Below, piece after piece: positions 27,899-36,797 of a stretch of DNA of 64,000 bases. The position numbers and the translations under genes were made by a program. The stretch's first letter is position 1, and each line of letters opens with the position of its first letter. The stretch comes from Pseudomonas sp. BGr12. GTDB taxonomy: Bacteria; Pseudomonadota; Gammaproteobacteria; Pseudomonadales; Pseudomonadaceae. The notes below the pieces were generated by a model. The model did no database searches. It saw only the letters and a list, made by a program, of their open reading frames with translations, and was not told where the DNA came from. The stretch covers positions 1 through 64,000 of the forward strand of contig NZ_JALRNF010000038.1 of NCBI RefSeq assembly GCF_030272895.1. The letters are read 5' to 3'.

Positions 27899-28960
27899 TC
27901 AGAGCTCCGCGTACATCCGGCCGGGGTTGAAGATCCCTTGCGGGTCGAGGCGTTGCTTGAGTTGCTGGTGATAGCGCAGCAGCAACGGTGGCAGCGGCTG
28001 GAAGGGGCTGTCGGTGCAGCCCGGGCTGTAGCAGGTCACATGCCCGCCCAGGCGGCTGACGCTGGCGCGGACCTGCTCGGCGCTGGCGTCGGACTTGAGC
28101 CAGCGCTGGGCGCCGGCCCAGTCCAGCAGTTGCGCGCCGGGCAGGTCGAGCAGGGGGCTGTTGTCGGGCAGGGACAGGCGCCAGAGCGGGCGCGGGTCGT
28201 GGAAAAACGCCAGGCGTCGATGGTTCAGGTCGTGCCACCAGTGGGCGGCGAAATCCTCGCCGCCCAGGCGCTCGCGAAAGGCCAGTACCGAACCTTCACC
28301 GCCCTCAAGACGCAGGCGCAATATTTCACCGTCGTGGCAGGCGGCGCTGATGGGCAGCGCCTGCTGGCGCCATTGCGCCAGTTGCTGCAAGGCCTGGCGG
28401 GCGTCCAGCGCCAGGGCGACATGGGCCTGGCAGCGGGGCTTGGGCAGTACCTTGAGCGACACCTCGCTGATCAGCCCGAGGCAGCCGAAGCTACCGGCCA
28501 TCAGCCGCGACAGGTCGTAGCCGGCGACGTTTTTCATCACCTCGCCGCCAAAGCGCAGGTGCTTGCCAAGGCCTGTGATCACCCGGGTGCCGAGGACGAA
28601 GTCGCGCACCGAGCCGACCCAGGGCCGTCGCGGTCCGGACAGGCCCGCCGCGACCATGCCACCGAGGGTGGCGCCGTCATCACAGTGGGGTGGTTCGCAG
28701 GGCAGCATTTGCCCGGCGGCGTCCAGGGCAGCGACGATGTCACGCAAGGGTGTGCCGGCGCGGGCGGTGATTAGCAGTTCTGAAGGATCATGGTTGACGA
28801 TGCCGCAGTGGCGGCGGGTGTCGAGGACTTCCCCTTGTTGTGGGCGCCCCAGCCAGGCCTTGCTGGCGCCGCCGCGAATCTGCAGCGCGGTGCTCCGGGC
28901 GCGCGCCTGGTCGACCTGGTCCAGCAGGTCGGCGCTGGCGTCCTGGTCGGCGGTCGTCAT
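27899..28960 (-). CDS. glcE: Glycolate oxidase FAD-binding subunit
   Basis: A 353-residue FAD_binding_4 protein, shorter than GlcD (LLITARAGTPLRDIVAALD, GATLGGMVAAGLSGPRR, MKNVAGYDLSRLMAGSFG). It is needed with GlcD and GlcF for glycolate oxidation to glyoxylate. The ATG overlaps the stop of glcD (TGATG), so translation is coupled. Confidence 0.95.
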   Translation of the reverse strand: MTTADQDASADLLDQVDQARARSTALQIRGGASKAWLGRPQQGEVLDTRRHCGIVNHDPSELLITARAGTPLRDIVAALDAAGQMLPCEPPHCDDGATLGGMVAAGLSGPRRPWVGSVRDFVLGTRVITGLGKHLRFGGEVMKNVAGYDLSRLMAGSFGCLGLISEVSLKVLPKPRCQAHVALALDARQALQQLAQWRQQALPISAACHDGEILRLRLEGGEGSVLAFRERLGGEDFAAHWWHDLNHRRLAFFHDPRPLWRLSLPDNSPLLDLPGAQLLDWAGAQRWLKSDASAEQVRASVSRLGGHVTCYSPGCTDSPFQPLPPLLLRYHQQLKQRLDPQGIFNPGRMYAEL

Positions 28961-30459
28961 CAGAAACGCTCAAGGTCGGGAAAGGGCAACTGGCCTGCGT
29001 GCACATGCATGGCCCCGAACTCGGCGCAGCGGTGCAGGGTCGGGATGTTCTTGCCGGGGTTGAGCAGGCCTCGTGGATCGAAGGCGGCCTTGACCGCATG
29101 GAACAGGGTCAGTTCGTCCGGATTGAACTGGGCGCACATCTGGTTGATCTTCTCCCGCCCGACCCCGTGCTCGCCGGTGATGCTGCCGCCGACCTTCACG
29201 CACAGTTCGAGGATCTCGCCGCCGAAGGCCTCGGCGCGTTCCAGCTCGCCGGGCTGGTTGGCATCGAAGAGGATCAGCGGGTGCATGTTGCCGTCGCCGG
29301 CATGGAAGACGTTGGCGACCCGCAACTGGTATTTCTCCGACAGCTGGGCGATGGCGCTCAGTACATGGGGCAGTTCACGGCGGGGAATGGTGCCGTCCAT
29401 GCAGTAGTAGTCGGCCGAGATGCGTCCGACGGCGGGAAAGGCATTCTTGCGACCGGCCCAGAACCTGACCCGTTCGGCTTCGTCCCGGGCCTGGCGCACT
29501 TCGCGGGCGCCGGCCTGATGCAGCAAGGTGCGGACCCGCTCGCAGTCGTCGTGGACATCGGCCTCGACACCATCGAGTTCGCACAGCAGGATGGCCTGGG
29601 CGTCGACCGGGTAGCCGGCGTGGATGAAGTCTTCGGCGGCGCGGATGGCCAGGTTGTCCATCATTTCCAGGCCGGCGGGGATGATCCCGGCCCTGATGAT
29701 CGCGGCCACGGCAGCGCCGGCCTGTTCCACCGCATCGAAACTGGCCAGCAGCACCTTGGCCACCTGCGGGCGTGGCAGCAACCTGACCGTGACTTCGGTG
29801 ATCACCCCGAGCAGACCTTCGGATCCGGTGAACAGCGCCAGCAGGTCGAAGCCCGGGGCGTCGAGGCTGTCGGCGCCCAGGGTCAGGCACTGGCCGTCGA
29901 CGGTGAGGATCTCGACCTTCAGCAGGTTGTGCACGGTCAGGCCGTATTTGAGGCAGTGCACGCCTCCGGCGTTTTCCGCGACATTGCCGCCGATGGAACA
30001 GGCGATCTGCGAAGACGGGTCGGGGGCGTAGTACAGGCCATAAGGCGCCGCGGCCTGGGAGATCGCCAGGTTGCGCACTCCCGGTTGCACCCGGGCGGTG
30101 CGCGCGACCGGGTCGATCTGAAGAATCCGGTTGAAGCGCGCCATCACCAGCAACACGCCCTGGGCCAGGGGCAGGGCGCCGCCGGAAAGGCCGGTGCCGG
30201 CACCGCGGGTCACCACCGGCACCTGGCGCTGATGGCAGAGGGCGAGGATGGCCTGGACCTGCTCGATACGCCGGGGCAGCACCACCAGCAGGGGCGTGCT
30301 GCGGTAGGCCGACAGGCCGTCGCATTCGTAGGGCTTGAGGTCTTCTTCGCTGACGAGGATGTCCAGGTCCGGCAGTTGCGTGCGCAGTGCCTGCAGCAGG
30401 GCCTGCTTGTCGACGGCCGGCAAGGGGCCGTCGAGGCGTTCATCGTAGAGGATGTTCAT
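28960..30459 (-). CDS. glcD: Glycolate oxidase catalytic subunit
   Basis: A 499-residue flavoprotein of the PCMH-type FAD family. The FAD-binding part shows RGAGTGLSGGALPL, IGGNVAENAGGVHCLKYG and SEGLLGVITEVTV, and the C-terminal FAD-oxidase part has the conserved HAGDGNMHPLI and GSITGEHGVG motifs. It oxidises glycolate (and D-lactate) with electrons passing to GlcF and quinone. It heads glcDEF. The usual glcC regulator is not upstream and glcG is not downstream. I use the internal ATG at 30459, as in relatives. Confidence 0.96.
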   Translation of the reverse strand: MNILYDERLDGPLPAVDKQALLQALRTQLPDLDILVSEEDLKPYECDGLSAYRSTPLLVVLPRRIEQVQAILALCHQRQVPVVTRGAGTGLSGGALPLAQGVLLVMARFNRILQIDPVARTARVQPGVRNLAISQAAAPYGLYYAPDPSSQIACSIGGNVAENAGGVHCLKYGLTVHNLLKVEILTVDGQCLTLGADSLDAPGFDLLALFTGSEGLLGVITEVTVRLLPRPQVAKVLLASFDAVEQAGAAVAAIIRAGIIPAGLEMMDNLAIRAAEDFIHAGYPVDAQAILLCELDGVEADVHDDCERVRTLLHQAGAREVRQARDEAERVRFWAGRKNAFPAVGRISADYYCMDGTIPRRELPHVLSAIAQLSEKYQLRVANVFHAGDGNMHPLILFDANQPGELERAEAFGGEILELCVKVGGSITGEHGVGREKINQMCAQFNPDELTLFHAVKAAFDPRGLLNPGKNIPTLHRCAEFGAMHVHAGQLPFPDLERF

Positions 30460-30558
30460 GGGCGCGCCGGATCCTGCGGGCATTCGATCACCAGCGGCTG
30501 TGGCTGGCTGGTTCGCACCCGGGATCCTGGCAAGGGCACCTTTGCCTCGCGCCTGCGA

Positions 30559-30783
30559 TCAGCGAAAACGCGGCAGCGGGCGGTCGATCCTGAGCGAGGT
30601 CAGGGTCTTCTTGACCAGTGCTTCGTCGGCTTCCACGGCCTTGAGGCTGGCGCGGATCTTGCCGGCGGCTGGCAGGTCACCCTGGCGGTCGATCCAGTCG
30701 GCAATCTCCTTGCAGGCGCTGGCCAGCGTGGTTTGCCGGTGGTCGATCAGGGTCAGCAGCGTGGTGATTTCTTTGTCGGACAT
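30559..30783 (-). CDS. Small conserved hypothetical protein
   Basis: A 74-residue helical, soluble protein with many charged residues (ITTLLTLIDHRQTTLASACKEIADWIDRQG). It begins eight bases after GGAGGA and ends 99 bases before glcD on the same strand. No known domain is recognised. It may be cotranscribed with glcDEF, but that rests on position only. Confidence 0.7.
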   Translation of the reverse strand: MSDKEITTLLTLIDHRQTTLASACKEIADWIDRQGDLPAAGKIRASLKAVEADEALVKKTLTSLRIDRPLPRFR

Positions 30784-31023
30784 GGCAGGTTCCTCCATTC
30801 AGCGCCTTCAGTGTAGCAGTGCCCGGCAAAACTGCCGGGCCGTGGTGCGGTTGTGACAGCCCCGGCCCTGACGTACTATCCTTGGCGCAAGCGCTACCCC
30901 GCATACTTATAACCAATTCCTCAGCGTACACGCTTCCACCCAGGCCTTACGGGCATGGGTGCTTCAGGCTGGGCGCCCGATTGCGCCCGGCGACTGCAAT
31001 CGATCCGGAGCAACACGCTACCC

Positions 31024-32214
31024 ATGAATACCCCCGTGCAAGCGCGAGCCGGCAGCTGGCTCAGTGTGATCGCCCTGGCCCTGGCGGCCTTTATCTTCAA
31101 CACCACCGAGTTCGTGCCGGTGGCGCTGCTCAGTGACATCGGCGCAAGTTTTCAGATGTCCACCGCCCAGGTCGGACTGATGTTGACCATCTATGCCTGG
31201 GTGGTGGCCCTGGCCTCGCTGCCGATGATGCTGCTGACCCGCAACATCGAGCGACGCCGGTTGCTGATCATCGTCTTCGTGCTGTTCATCCTCAGCCACT
31301 TGCTGTCGGGCGTGGCCCAGAGCTTCGGCATGCTGTTGCTCAGCCGTATCGGCATCGCCCTGGCCCATGCGGTGTTCTGGGCCATTACCGCGTCGCTGGC
31401 AGTGCGGGTGGCGCCACCGGGGCAGCAGGCCAAGGCGTTGGGGTTGCTGGCCACCGGCACTACCCTGGCCATGGTCATGGGCATTCCCCTGGGCCGGGTG
31501 GTGGGGGAGGCACTGGGTTGGCGCACGACCTTCCTGGCGATAGCCGGGGTAGCCCTGGCGACCCTGATCTGCCTGGTCAAGTCGCTGCCGTTGCTGCCCA
31601 GCCAGAACTCCGGCTCGTTGCGTAGCGTACCGGTGCTGTTCAAGCGCCCGGCGCTGGTGGTCGTGTATGTGCTGGTGGCCCTGGTGATCGCCGCGCAGTT
31701 CACCGCCTACAGCTACATCGAGCCTTTTGCCCTGAACGTCGCGCAGGTCGGCGGCGAGCGCACCACCTTGTTGCTGTTGCTGTTCGGTGGCGCCGGGGTG
31801 TTCGGTTCGGTGCTGTTCAGCCGCTACAGCGAGCGCTTCCCCAGTGGTTTCCTGCTGGCGGCCATTGCGATGCTGGCGGCATGTCTGCTGCTGTTGCTGC
31901 CGTTGTCGGGTGATTTCCGCCTGCTGGGTACCCTGAGTGTGTTCTGGGGCATTGCCATCATGTGCTTCAGCCTGGCCCTGCAGTCCAGGGTGCTGATCCT
32001 GGCTTCGGATGCTACCGATGTGGCCATGGCGATGTTTTCCGGGATCTACAACATCGGCATCGGCGCCGGGGCGTTGATCGGCAGCCTGGTGAGTACCCAT
32101 GTGGGGCTGGAGGATATCGGCCTGGTCGGCGGGACGCTGGCGCTGGTGGGGCTGCTGTTGTGCGCGGTGACCACCTACCGTGTGGGAGCGGGCTTGTCCC
32201 GCGATGCGGTGTGA
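31024..32214 (+). CDS. MFS exporter of the SotB/sugar efflux type, extended into a REP
   Basis: A 396-residue protein with 12 membrane helices. The opening [18 protein letters not shown] and the loop [10 protein letters not shown] match the SotB/YdeA-type major facilitator group that exports arabinose-like sugars or drugs. Its last dozen codons (about [13 protein letters not shown]) are encoded by a REP element (GTGGGAGCGGGCTTGTCCCG), so the natural C-terminus has been replaced or extended by repeat DNA. The helical core is intact, so it is probably functional. Substrate cannot be inferred. Confidence 0.88.
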   Translation: MNTPVQARAGSWLSVIALALAAFIFNTTEFVPVALLSDIGASFQMSTAQVGLMLTIYAWVVALASLPMMLLTRNIERRRLLIIVFVLFILSHLLSGVAQSFGMLLLSRIGIALAHAVFWAITASLAVRVAPPGQQAKALGLLATGTTLAMVMGIPLGRVVGEALGWRTTFLAIAGVALATLICLVKSLPLLPSQNSGSLRSVPVLFKRPALVVVYVLVALVIAAQFTAYSYIEPFALNVAQVGGERTTLLLLLFGGAGVFGSVLFSRYSERFPSGFLLAAIAMLAACLLLLLPLSGDFRLLGTLSVFWGIAIMCFSLALQSRVLILASDATDVAMAMFSGIYNIGIGAGALIGSLVSTHVGLEDIGLVGGTLALVGLLLCAVTTYRVGAGLSRDAV

Positions 32215-32252
32215 CTGTCAGATTGCAATCGCGGGGCAAGCCCGCTCCCACA
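32181..32252. repeat. REP pair (inverted), overlapping a coding end
   Basis: GTGGGAGCGGGCTTGTCCCG and its inverse around ATGCGGTGTGACTG. The left unit supplies the final codons and stop of the SotB-like gene. The right unit ends near the convergent monooxygenase gene. Confidence 0.85.
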
Positions 32253-32271
32253 ATTGCGGGGCAAAGCGTGC

Positions 32272-33792
32272 CTACGGGGTGAGTTCGCGTTCGTCGAAGT
32301 AGTGTTGCAACACCTGCGCCCCGGCATTGCTCCAGGCCAGGGCGATGTAGCTGTCCGGGCGCAGCAGGTACACCGCATCGCGCATCAGCCCGGACGCCTC
32401 GTGGGCGTCGCTCCAGGTGAAGACGTCCACGGGGATGCCGCGCTCGCCGCACCACTTCACCAGGTCGGCACTGACCGCGCCGTAGACCTGTACCTGCCAG
32501 CACATCCGGTTCAGGCCACTGAAGTTGTCGCGTCCCCCCTCGGCCACCCAGGGCAGGCGATCGCCGCCCTGCACCTGACCCGCAGTGCCGACACTCAAGG
32601 GCATATCGCGGTAGTTGAGAGTGATCTGCGAAACGGTGCGAAAGAGAAACTCGCGGGCTGAACGGAATGCCGCCACCCGCGGGATCAGTAGCGGCGCCAG
32701 TCGGGTGCGCAGCAAGGTGGCCAGGCGCCCGTCGGCGGTGATGAAGTTGAACACCTGGTCGGTGGTCGCCACCAGGCGGCGGGCAAAGGCACTGCGTTCG
32801 ATGCCATAGGTGTCCAGCAGGCTGTCGCGGGCCTGGCCGCGCAGCACGCTGGCGAGTTTCCAGGCCAGGTTGATGGCATCGCCGATGCCGGTGTTCATGC
32901 CCTGGCCGCCGGCCGGGCTGTGCACATGGGCAGCATCGCCGAGGAGGAAGGCGCGCTGGCGGCCGAACTGCTCGGCAACCCGGTGATGCACGCGGTAGGT
33001 GGAAAACCAGTTGACCTGCTCCACCTGCACCTTGAGGTGGCTCATGGCGCGCTGGCTGACATCCTCGAAATGCAACTGGTCGGGGTGTTCGGCACGTTCG
33101 TCGCGCACCGTGCCGATCAGCCGTGCCCGGCCACTGCCGGCCAGGGGGAAGACCGCCAGGAAGTCGGCCTCGTCCAGGTCCACGTGCAGTTCGCCGTTGA
33201 GCGCCGGCCCCGAGGCCTGGACATCGGCGACATAGAACACCTGCTGGTAGGTGCCGCCGGGAAAACCGATGTCCAGCGCCTTGCGCACCGTCGAGCGGGC
33301 GCCATCGCAGCCGGCGATGTAAGCGGCATCGCAGCGCTCCTCCAGGCCGCCGGCATGGCGCAACTGGGCACTGATGCCCTGTTCGTCCTGGTTGAAACCC
33401 AGCAGTTCGGTCTGCCGTTCCACCTCGATGCCGAAGGTTTGCAGGCGATCGATCAGCAATTGCTCGTGTTCATCCTGGGGGTAGATGTGCAGGAAGGGGA
33501 AGGGTGTAAGGTCGGCACCGATGGCGCTGAAGGGCAGGCGCGCCGCCGCTTCTCCCTTGACCCAGAGGTTGGCGGCCGGCACCTGGTGGCCGCGCTCGAT
33601 GACCGCCGCGGTCAGGTCGAGCTGGCGATACAGCTCCAGGGTCCGGGCCTGCACCGCCAGGGCCCGGGAGGTGGTGCCAGGGCCGGCGGTGCGGTCGATG
33701 ATGCGTACCCTGACGCCCAGTTTGCTCAGCCACAAGGCCAGCACCAGCCCGGTGGGGCCGGCGCCAACGATCAGAACCTCACAACCATTCAT
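32272..33792 (-). CDS. FAD-dependent aromatic monooxygenase (PheA/TfdB group)
   Basis: A 506-residue class A flavoprotein hydroxylase. The N-terminal GAGPTGLVLALWLSKLG binds FAD, AGCDGARSTVRKAL is the DG motif, and GDAAHVHSPAGGQGMNTGIGDA is the GD motif. The C-terminal thioredoxin-like part (SDAHEASGLMRDAVYLLRPDSYIALAW) is typical of phenol or 3-hydroxyphenylpropionate-type hydroxylases. It is predicted to hydroxylate an aromatic ring with NAD(P)H, but the substrate is not clear. It stands alone without ring-cleavage genes. A truncated LysE remnant follows its 5' end. Confidence 0.88.
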   Translation of the reverse strand: MNGCEVLIVGAGPTGLVLALWLSKLGVRVRIIDRTAGPGTTSRALAVQARTLELYRQLDLTAAVIERGHQVPAANLWVKGEAAARLPFSAIGADLTPFPFLHIYPQDEHEQLLIDRLQTFGIEVERQTELLGFNQDEQGISAQLRHAGGLEERCDAAYIAGCDGARSTVRKALDIGFPGGTYQQVFYVADVQASGPALNGELHVDLDEADFLAVFPLAGSGRARLIGTVRDERAEHPDQLHFEDVSQRAMSHLKVQVEQVNWFSTYRVHHRVAEQFGRQRAFLLGDAAHVHSPAGGQGMNTGIGDAINLAWKLASVLRGQARDSLLDTYGIERSAFARRLVATTDQVFNFITADGRLATLLRTRLAPLLIPRVAAFRSAREFLFRTVSQITLNYRDMPLSVGTAGQVQGGDRLPWVAEGGRDNFSGLNRMCWQVQVYGAVSADLVKWCGERGIPVDVFTWSDAHEASGLMRDAVYLLRPDSYIALAWSNAGAQVLQHYFDERELTP

Positions 33793-33804
33793 CGCACGCG
33801 CTCC

Positions 33805-33957
33805 TCAGCGCTGGGCGAACGCCAGGTTCAGGCCCAGGCCGGCGAAAGTTGCCGCAAAACTGCGGCGCAACCAGTGCTGTACCTGCGGCGAGTCGATCAC
33901 CGCGCGGCGGAACAGGTTGGCCAGCAGGCCGTACAACACAAACTCCACGAAGGTCAT
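33805..33957 (-). pseudogene. LysE/RhtB transporter remnant (C-terminus only)
   Basis: The 50 residues before the stop (FVLYGLLANLFRR and FAATFAGLGLNLAFAQR) match the last helix and end of LysE/RhtB amino-acid exporters. Everything upstream of this, about 150 residues, is missing and is replaced by AT-rich DNA unrelated to LysE. The remnant marks an insertion or deletion boundary at about 33.96 kb. Confidence 0.65.
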
Positions 33958-34515
33958 GAGCATGGGTTCGGCATCCTGCTCGCTGATCAGAATAGCGTAC
34001 TGCCGGAGGGCTGATCGGGCTCTGGTGATTGTCAGCATCCAGGAAACTAATGTGAGTTAATAAGTTTAAGTGCCAGGGCTTTGTATTGGCTCTGTTTGTT
34101 GTTATGGGTACTAAGAGGGGTGGGCGAATTGTATATGTAACGATAATCGTTTGGCGGAAAATTCAAGTAAATGAACGGTCCTTGCGTAACGGGGGAGGTG
34201 TTCTAGGATCCAATTATGGCGTGTTAAATTGGCACGATCCGCCTCCCCCTGGTGGCAGGCGAATGTAAATTCGGTATTACAGCGTGATGGACAGGGTTGT
34301 TAAGTTATAAGTATTTGTCCCGGCTGAAGGTTGTCTGTTTTTTGTTTCTTTGGTAGTAACCTTGTCGTGGCCTTTGGTTCGTCCGAGGTTCCAGTGTGGC
34401 CAGATGGTAGTTAAGCGTTCATCCGCTGAGGTGTCAAAGTGCTAGTGGGTTGAATTCCAGAGGTGCCTGAAGCCGTATGGGTACTTGTTGCCGGAGCAGG
34501 TCGGGAGACCAGGTC
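33958..34515. other. AT-rich intergenic region upstream of the ECF cassette
   Basis: This 560-base gap has clearly lower GC than its neighbours, with runs such as GTTAATAAGTTTAAG and TTTTTTGTTTC. I see no complete gene, REP or tRNA. It may contain the promoter of the sigma gene, but I cannot place -35/-10 boxes with confidence. Confidence 0.5.
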
Positions 34516-35121
34516 ATGGACAATGAGCAGGAATTGATCGAGCGGCTACGCGAGGGTGATGCCCAGGCATTGGAAAGTTTGATAAAAGTTCATCACGCCT
34601 TTCTTATCACTATTGCAATTCCCCTGGTGGGGCCGGATGCTGCAAATGATGTTGCCCAGGAAACCTGGTTAAAAGCTGTCGCCGGTGTTGGAACATTCGA
34701 AGGGCGTTCAAAGTTTCGCACATGGTTGGCGAGAATTGCCATCAATGAAGCCCTCTCGATAAGACGCAAGCAAGGACGGGAGATGTCGTTGGAAGGCTGG
34801 GATATCGATCACCACTCACCGATTCTTTCCAGCTTCGACCACGAGGGCGCCTGGGCCGCGCCGCCCAAGCAGTGGCACCATGAAAGCCCGGAGGAGCTAC
34901 TGGCCGAGGTTGAACTTCAAGCCTGTATACGTAAGCACCTCTATGAACTGCCCAGTGCCCAGCGAAGTGTGGTCATCATGCGTGAACTTGCCGGGCTTGA
35001 ATACAAGGAAATCGCAGATGCCCTGGGGTTGACCGAGGGATATGTTCGTGTGTTGCTGCACCGCGCACGGCAACGTATGCAATTGATGCTCAGTCATTTT
35101 CAAGAGGACGGGAAATGCTGA
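34516..35121 (+). CDS. ECF-type sigma factor
   Basis: A 201-residue sigma-70-like protein. Region 2 is at NDVAQETWLKAVAG with FRTWLARIAINEALSIRR, and region 4 is at LPSAQRSVVIMRELAGLEYKEIADALGLTEGYVRVLLHRAR. An acidic linker of about 40 residues lies between them. The start ATG follows GGAG by nine bases; an earlier in-frame ATG adds 13 poorly conserved residues. Its stop overlaps the next gene, a small zinc-finger protein likely to be its anti-sigma factor. Base composition is AT-richer than in the surrounding core genes, which suggests acquisition. Confidence 0.88.
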   Translation: MDNEQELIERLREGDAQALESLIKVHHAFLITIAIPLVGPDAANDVAQETWLKAVAGVGTFEGRSKFRTWLARIAINEALSIRRKQGREMSLEGWDIDHHSPILSSFDHEGAWAAPPKQWHHESPEELLAEVELQACIRKHLYELPSAQRSVVIMRELAGLEYKEIADALGLTEGYVRVLLHRARQRMQLMLSHFQEDGKC

Positions 35122-35348
35122 ATTGTCGCGATATTTCAGAGTTGGCTTCCGAATTCATTGACGGAACATTGAGCCTGGGCGACAGGAACTGGGTGTTTAT
35201 TCATCTGCGACAATGTATGCATTGCAGTCGCTACATCGATCAACTGGAACTGACATCCCGTGTTCTGCAGGCGCTGCTGGTCCAGGACCGCGGGGTGGAT
35301 AGCCAGGCGATTGTGCAGAGGATCCTAGGGCACGTCCCTGTGCGATAG
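35115..35348 (+). CDS. Zinc-finger anti-sigma factor (zf-HC2/ZAS)
   Basis: A 77-residue soluble protein with the zinc anti-sigma motif H-x3-C-x2-C (IHLRQCMHCSRYI) and the leading segment CRDISELASEFIDGTLS. It overlaps the sigma gene by seven bases, so it is co-translated with it. There is no membrane helix, so it is a cytoplasmic ZAS-type regulator that could sense redox change through the Cys pair. Confidence 0.85.
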   Translation: MLNCRDISELASEFIDGTLSLGDRNWVFIHLRQCMHCSRYIDQLELTSRVLQALLVQDRGVDSQAIVQRILGHVPVR

Positions 35349-35381
35349 GGGATTTTCATGCGCTCGGGTCCGTGCCAGGGG

Positions 35382-35744
35382 TCAATGGGCGCTGCGGTAT
35401 TCTTCTCTGTCTCTGGTGATCGGATCGGTCAGCCGAGGGGCTGATTTCTCGGTAGGTGGAAGCGCTTCCTGCATCGAGTCGACGCCGGAGGCAGTGGGCT
35501 GTTCCTTGATCATTTGTACATAGCGTTCGCCGGATTCCTGGTTGAGTTGACTCCTTGCCATGGCATTTTGCTGATGATAATCGAGGACGCGGTTACTGCC
35601 GTCCTCGGCCAGTAACATTTGAGCCGATTGAGTATGTAGTCGCAGACTGCTCGCGTCTTCAGTCTGGGTCGCCGCAGTGGCAGCCGTGGCCATCATTGCT
35701 GCCGCAGCTGCAACCACGACTGACATTTTTATTGTCAGTTTCAT
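35382..35744 (-). CDS. Exported protein of unknown function
   Basis: A 120-residue precursor with a signal peptide (MSVVVAAAAAMMATAATAATQ). The mature part is polar and rich in Gln, Glu and Ser, with no domain recognised and no Cys. It begins after GAGGAAA. An ECF-type promoter motif lies 43 bases upstream, so it is a candidate target of the adjacent sigma factor. Confidence 0.75.
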   Translation of the reverse strand: MKLTIKMSVVVAAAAAMMATAATAATQTEDASSLRLHTQSAQMLLAEDGSNRVLDYHQQNAMARSQLNQESGERYVQMIKEQPTASGVDSMQEALPPTEKSAPRLTDPITRDREEYRSAH

Positions 35745-35787
35745 GGTGGTTTCCTCAGGAGGTGCGGGACTTGAGGTGTGCCTTTAA

Positions 35788-35816
35788 TAGACGCAGAGCA
35801 GTTCGGTTTTGTTACA
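35788..35816 (-). promoter_or_regulatory. Candidate ECF promoter of the exported-protein gene
   Basis: On the minus strand TGTAAC (35816-35811), a 17-base spacer and CGTCTA (35793-35788) make a classic ECF -35/-10 pair. The spacing to the ATG at 35744 is 43 bases. It could be used by the sigma factor at 34.5 kb, but I found no equally good copy before the sigma gene. Confidence 0.55.
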
Positions 35817-35949
35817 GCTCATCGGACTGATGGGGTACCTCGAAAATGTCCGACGGACGCACCTTGATTGTTGGTATGCCATGCCTTAAGGTGCGACCCG
35901 TCTTAGGCGTCTCCCTGTAGGAACCATTTATTATTAAGTGAGGTACTGC

Positions 35950-36696
35950 TTGATAAAACTGAATATCCTTAATTCCAAAAAGTTTGGGCGACAATTGAAA
36001 CAACTTTCCGTTCTATTGCTCGGTTGGGGGATGTTGTGGGGGAGCGCCATCGCCAAGCCACTTTCAGTCGATGAAATGCAGCCAAGTCCGGAAGGCGTCC
36101 AGCGTGTCAGCGACTGGCGTGCCTTGATCAGCGATTCGGCCGAGCTTTCCGATCGTGAAAAGCTTCAACGGGTGAACGAGTTTTTCAACCGTACGATTCG
36201 CTACGGCGAAGATATCGATGTATGGCAGCAGGCCGACTACTGGGCATCACCCCTGGAAACCCTGGAAAAGGGCCGGGGCGATTGCGAGGACTTTGCCCTG
36301 GCGAAGTACTTCACCTTGCGCTTGTTGGGTGTTCCTGAGCGGACCCTGCGTGTTGTTTATGCAACCCAGACGTCGACACAGCAGGCACATATGGTACTCG
36401 GCTACTGGCAGAATGCAGACGCCGATCCATTGCTGCTGGACAACCTCGGCAATGACATTAGATCAACCGCGCAACGCAATGATTTGAATGTAAAGTTTGC
36501 TTTTGATGAGACCGGTTTATATGCCTTCGATCACGCTCAGTTCAAACCTGTCGGTAATGTCGGGCAATTGCCTGACTGGCTGCCGCTGGTGAAAAGAGCA
36601 AAGCGTGAAGAGTCGGATCTGATGAATCGCGATGAGGGCGGTGCCTCGTCAGGACTTATGCTTTCAGCTGCAAGGTCTGAGTACAAAAGGTACTAA
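35950..36696 (+). CDS. LapG-like transglutaminase-family cysteine protease
   Basis: A 248-residue protein with a signal/anchor segment (LSVLLLGWGMLWGSAIAKP). A bacterial transglutaminase-like cysteine protease domain follows, with the catalytic triad Cys in KGRGDCEDFALAKY, His in QQAHMVLGYW and Asp in LLLDNLGND. LapG uses this fold to clip the adhesin LapA at the cell surface and is controlled by the c-di-GMP receptor LapD. No lapD or adhesin gene is in the window, so this is a LapG paralogue with a different local context (ECF cassette). The start is a TTG seven bases after GAGG; a GTG four codons earlier is an alternative. Confidence 0.8.
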   Translation: MIKLNILNSKKFGRQLKQLSVLLLGWGMLWGSAIAKPLSVDEMQPSPEGVQRVSDWRALISDSAELSDREKLQRVNEFFNRTIRYGEDIDVWQQADYWASPLETLEKGRGDCEDFALAKYFTLRLLGVPERTLRVVYATQTSTQQAHMVLGYWQNADADPLLLDNLGNDIRSTAQRNDLNVKFAFDETGLYAFDHAQFKPVGNVGQLPDWLPLVKRAKREESDLMNRDEGGASSGLMLSAARSEYKRY

Positions 36697-36732
36697 GACA
36701 TATTGATGTTAGGTGGGGCTGCTGTGCAGCCC

Positions 36733-36789
36733 ATCGCAGGCTTCGCCAGCTCCCACAAAGGCACTGTGGGAGCTGGCGAAGCCTGCGAT
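36733..36789. repeat. Perfect 25-bp inverted repeat of REP type
   Basis: ATCGCAGGCTTCGCCAGCTC plus CCACA and its exact complement are separated by AAGGCAC. It lies between the convergent LapG-like and fdhE genes and would make a very stable hairpin, probably ending both transcripts. It shares its sequence with the arms that flank the 12-kb tandem array. Confidence 0.9.
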
Positions 36790-36797
36790 CCGGGCAC

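Noticed and set aside
30821..30840. Terminator GCCCGGC-AAAACT-GCCGGGC near the small gene upstream of glcD
   Set aside because: There is no T run on either side and it lies upstream of the gene start rather than after a gene, so I did not call it.
34620..34700. Classic tRNA or small RNA in the AT-rich region
   Set aside because: No cloverleaf or conserved RNA motif was seen; the bases are the start of the ECF sigma gene.
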